A stretch of DNA of 64,000 nt from Sipunculus nudus (lineage: Eukaryota; Annelida; Sipuncula; Golfingiida; Sipunculidae), in NCBI GenBank assembly GCA_026874595.1, contig CM049313.1:71110659-71174658 (forward strand), given 5' to 3'. The first letter of the stretch is position 1; the number at the start of each line of letters is the position of its first letter. The notes beneath the pieces are model-generated. The model saw only the letters and a program-made list of their open reading frames with translations. It had not been told where the DNA came from and made no database searches. The position numbers were made by a program, and so were the translations under genes. Shown in pieces: positions 60,640-64,000 of the stretch.

Positions 60640-61060
60640 TTTTAAGTTGTATAAATATATTTTCTGATTTTTGACAAAGTGCATTATGTTTGAGTTCATA
60701 ATTTCAACAATTTACGCAATGTTGATCTAATATCTGGCAGATATCTAATATCTACCGTATATGAAATATATGCAGGAATGGTTAATGAATACATTAACAC
60801 CAGTGGTTTTCAAAGTGGGCCCTTTTTAAGTGAAATAATAGAATTTTACTGGAAAATGTATGTTTTCCTGAATGTTTGGAAGGAATGAAGTCGCAGAGAC
60901 CCCAGTTTTTAGTTTGGTAGATCTTGGGGAAATCTAACTGTAGGTAGAATTTTATATTCTTAGGTTCAAAGGTTTCAAAATGTGCCTTGTTAATGGCTGG
61001 CCAGAGGATTGACTAAGAACCATCACTTTAGCTCAGATAACTTAATAATAACCTGAGCTT
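60640..61060 (-). mobile_element. Family C/D element, head end only
   Basis: Shares AGTTTGGTAGATCTTGGGGA and the flanking block with 39900-40080. Ends in a decayed hairpin AGCTCAGATAACTTAATAAT plus AACCTGAGCT (61030-61059). Confidence 0.55.
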
Positions 61061-61065
61061 AAAAT

Positions 61066-61568
61066 GAAGAGATGATACAGGGACAGATGAAAGTTCAAGA
61101 GCAAATTCAGACACAAATCAAGCTTCAACAGGAACATATTGGGGCAATACAAGAAATGTTGTCCCAGCAAAGTGTTAAACCATATCCACCACAGAGGAGT
61201 CTGCTAGCTGTATGCTATCAACGTGGTAGCCCAGATCAGTTTATGAAAAACTGTCCTTGCAACAGAGGACCAACAATCACCCAAGGAAATAACATGCCCA
61301 AACAGGAAAAAGAAAGACCTTCACAGAAATCACAGACATCGGCTCACTGCACAGAAATTTTATGGGCAAGTGTTCTGAGACCATCATCAAAATTAAGTCT
61401 ACAGATATGAGCGTATTGTTGGATACAGGAGCTGAAGTATCACCCATCACAAGAAGCTTCTACGGGCAAAATCTGAAGAAAAAAGTAAGTGAGTTAGTAA
61501 ATATCTCACCGTACTTTAAAAATAACAGTAACCAATGGTCTCCACATACTCTTCGTTGGCCATTTTGA
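61066..61568 (+). pseudogene. Gypsy-like gag end and retropepsin fragment
   Basis: The first frame holds a coiled, Gln-rich stretch (KVQEQIQTQIKLQQEHIGAI) then CYQRGSPDQFMKNC, a zinc knuckle with its second Cys and its His replaced. A frame shift leads to MSVLLDTGAEVSPITRS, the retropepsin active site (DTGA). Stop at 61566-61568. Lesions in the knuckle and frame mean it is decayed. Zinc knuckles bind nucleic acid, and retropepsins cut gag-pol; this is family knowledge. Confidence 0.65.
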
Positions 61569-61849
61569 GTCAGATATCAAGATGTTTGAAGAAGAACTCC
61601 CTGGAAAGGGGGTGGTTATGTGTGGAAGATCCAGATTGCCAAATAATGGCAAAAAAAAAAAAAAAACAAAAAAAAAAAACAGAAGAAATTACCTGGTGCA
61701 CTAGGAAGTAACATACTGAGGGCTATCAAAGATGATATAACTACCCATGGTCAGGACATATCTAGAAAGGCAAAGTGTTTTACAAATAATTGCATGGCAT
61801 GAAGAAACTAGAGTAGATCAAAATGACCCATCAAAATGATCCACCTTGA

Positions 61850-62130
61850 TTCCAGCCAACAAGTCCTGCATAATGACAGGCTCCACAAGACAACTCACAT
61901 ATTAAAGTTCCAAGCCGTCGCATTAACCCACATGGCTAAAAAACACATGGTAGTAGACTTCTGTTTGCTGAATCCTAGGTCTGTTAAGGATGCCCATCCC
62001 TTCCTAGAGTAGAAGAAGCTCTTGATGCCCTCAATGGAGCCAAATATTTCAGCTTGCTTTTCAAGCAGGTTCTTAAGGCCTGTTTAAACATTCGGAAATG
62101 CCTATTAGATTAAGTAATTCCCCTGCAATG
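61850..62130 (+). pseudogene. Gypsy-like reverse transcriptase fragment
   Basis: Reads MAKKHMVVDFCLLNPRSVKD and AHPF, matching FxxDYRxLNxxTxxDxxPxP of Gypsy RT, then EALDALNGAKYFSLLF-like sequence after a shift. Stops are frequent. It follows an (A)n run at 61650-61680. Confidence 0.5.
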
Positions 62131-62284
62131 TTTTCTCTGATGATGCCTGCTTGTTGAGGTGATCATAACCTTAAATCACTTCTCTTAATTATGTTTTGAT
62201 TCCTGTCCATTGTTAAAAGCTTAAGAAATAAACTGGTAGCTTAAATAGAAAAAGTTGCCATTAAGATTTAATTTGATTTAAACA

Positions 62285-62630
62285 AGGCTTACAGGCCTTA
62301 ATTCACAGGAGAAAAATACAGTGAAGTATATTCTTGTGCCTGATTTTAAAGCCAGTAAAGAAGAATGTTGTGACACATGGGACCATTTGTGCAATGCATA
62401 TAATTCCAAATATGTTGATATAAATACTGAGAACAACCAAGCCCTCCAAGCAGAAGCTGAAGCTTTTGACAAATTGAAATTCATCCCAGGGCAGCTTATA
62501 GAGGAGTACCATGCTGATCTGGCCAGCAAAGCAATCAGACTGTAAAACATCCCAGAGACATCATAGAAAAATTTTTTTATGATAGTCCCAGGGAACCTGT
62601 TCGGCAGTGCCAGCTGTCTTCTTAGCTTAG
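62285..62630 (+). pseudogene. Gypsy-like gag fragment
   Basis: Frame ILVPDFKASKEECCDTWDHL then EAFDKLKFIPGQLIEEYHAD, followed by a stop and FFYDSPREPVRQCQLSS. The pattern of an alpha-helical capsid region (FxxLxx.PxQxxxEYxxxL) fits Gypsy gag. It is on the same strand as, and just upstream of, the retropepsin at 62763. Confidence 0.5.
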
Positions 62631-62762
62631 ACACCGAGCCAACAAGTGCTGGCCCTTAACCATCAGCCACCAGGTCAGCAAAGACAGGGAAACTAAACAA
62701 CCCCAGAAGAACAAGGGCACTATCTTTTGGGCAAAATGTAAGTAGTGTCCACTTGATTTTAA

Positions 62763-63289
62763 ATGATGGTAGGGAAGAAAAATGATTTTCCTTATGCTTC
62801 AAGTTCAGATGTAACCACAGATACAGATAGTGATGAGGACAATTGTCATTTTAAATCTTTATCATGTCTGCCTTTTAAATTAGGTTCCAAATCAGTAGTA
62901 GTCTTGGTTGATACAGGTAGCAGTATAAATGTTATGGCAAGCTCTCTTTTTTATACTTTGCCAACAAATGTAAGAACATCACTAATGCCAGGCTCATGTG
63001 ATACAATTACAGAAGCAAATAACCGAACTGTACATATTTTGGGCTCAGCTAGGGTGAAAGTTAAATTTTCTTTTAAACAGTTGATCATTCTTGTATATGT
63101 CTTAAAAGAATCATCCCATCCGTTCATTGTTTCAGAAAATATGCAAAAGAGGTGTTTATCATAGATAATAGGAACCATAGTATCAGGTTGAGTAAAGCTA
63201 AGCTCATGCACATCTTATAAACAGGTCACAGTACCCCCACACAGTGAAACCATAGTAGAAGGTAAAGTTCTGAAATATATTACCACACA
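62763..63289 (+). pseudogene. Gypsy-like retropepsin
   Basis: An open frame of 133 codons with SVVVLVDTGSSINVMASSLF; the DTGS is the aspartic protease active site, with a later LILVYVLKESSHPF strand. A stop at 63162-63164 is followed in other frames by VTVPPHSETIVEGKVLKYIT, typical of the protease-RT linker. A second, different retropepsin lies 1.4 kb upstream, so two elements are present. Confidence 0.65.
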
Positions 63290-63583
63290 TTTATAGGGCA
63301 TATGTAAGGGTTCCAGATCCCACTTCCTATCTTGTTGATAAATTTGTTACATCTCAGAGAATGGATAATAAAATCCATTATCTTTGGCTCCAGCTGATGG
63401 ACAAATAACTGATGTAGAAACAGCAGATGAGCAGGCCACTTATGTAAACATAGGAGTCCAAAGTGATTTTTCAGTTGTCCCTTTACGTGGGTCCCGCCCT
63501 GAGTGCAAGGAACCTGACAGATATGGGGAAGTAGTTCATGATATTAGCAACAATGAGAGTGTATTGTCAGATAATGCAGGATA
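63290..63583 (+). pseudogene. Gypsy-like pol fragment (post-protease linker), copy 2
   Basis: Paralogue of 53860-54175. The frame DGQITDVETADEQATYVNIG continues through to NNESVLSDNAG; here the codon at the stop position of copy 1 is GAG. A more complete copy of the same family. Confidence 0.6.
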
Positions 63584-64000
63584 ACATGCAATCAAGAGAG
63601 TTCTCCAGTATCGAGAGAAAGACAGCAGATGATGGAGAAGGCACATTGGCTCTTCAGAAGATCATGGTGGACACACCTTCACAGTAGATTAAAAAATCTA
63701 AACTGATGGATTCTATAATTAAATATTAAACCTTTTATAACAGCACATGATATTAATGTCTATTTGTGCAAGTTTGATCTTATTTTTATCCAAAATGTAA
63801 TGTGATCTGATCAGATGTTACTAGCTTCTATATTGATAATATGTTTCTGTAATTTGAGTTCCTGAGCATACCTTGTTCATAAGGAATTTTATTGAGTTAC
63901 AGTTTCATTTATAAAGAATGACATGTTCTAAAACATGTTCTCTACCTTTTGGCACAACTGAACTGTACTGAACAGACAAAATTGGATTTGCTTCCAAATG
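63584..64000. other. No gene recognised
   Basis: AT-rich flank to the right edge. Confidence 0.4.

Overview
The window is a piece of an animal nuclear genome, most likely a bivalve mollusc. It is AT-rich, with (AT)n and homopolymer tracts, GT..AG introns, tRNA- and 5S-like repeat heads, and dense short-interspersed families of a kind common in bivalves. No prokaryotic operons, CRISPR arrays or rRNA/tRNA operons were seen. Species assignment is inference only.

Layout. 1-7.4 kb: a minus-strand repetitive charged ORF running off the left edge, a minisatellite, then AT-rich sequence with a tRNA-like SINE. 7.5-14.4 kb: exons of an RPA-like (OB-fold plus CxxC..CxxC) single-strand DNA-binding protein gene, with repeat elements in its introns. 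14.4-17.1 kb: a 420-bp tandem duplication, one copy split by a 1006-bp hairpin-ended element whose empty site is preserved in the other copy. 19.2-24.6 kb: a four-exon gene that reads in phase from a PWWP-like start to a Myb/SANT-like end. It carries an in-frame stop and is cut by a repeat. 21.6-36.7 kb: nested repeats with tandem cores plus the 3' end of a Ty3/Gypsy-like element with its LTR. 37-44 kb: a DIRS-like reverse transcriptase remnant, a Gypsy integrase tail and more repeats.

The main feature is at 44,478-53,604: 24 head-to-tail copies of a 378-388 bp unit. Each is one coding exon (about 354 bp, 118 codons) with its own acceptor remnant (7 bp) and donor remnant (19 bp), so neighbouring exons are separated by a 26-nt GT..AG spacer. 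The exon resembles part of a DUF3987-type helicase/primase-like ATPase (recognised from motifs, not searched). It joins in phase to a 62-nt upstream exon at 44,346-44,407. All 24 copies carry the same TGA where an Arg (CGA) is expected, and most carry a variable poly-C tract that breaks frame. Variant patterns show higher-order duplication with 7-unit and 3-unit offsets. It is best described as an exon-derived satellite inside a decayed gene.

53.8-64 kb: Gypsy-like gag/protease/RT fragments, a 5S-like element, a second copy of a long repeat, and two exon-like segments coding acidic and basic low-complexity protein.

Several unrelated repeat families here share one plan: a terminal near-perfect hairpin with a 3-nt loop at one end, a tandem core, and a second hairpin or palindrome near the other end (two families then finish in CTAG). 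This fits non-autonomous Helentron/pearl-like rolling-circle elements, but that assignment is inference. No intact, clearly functional protein-coding gene can be shown from sequence alone.
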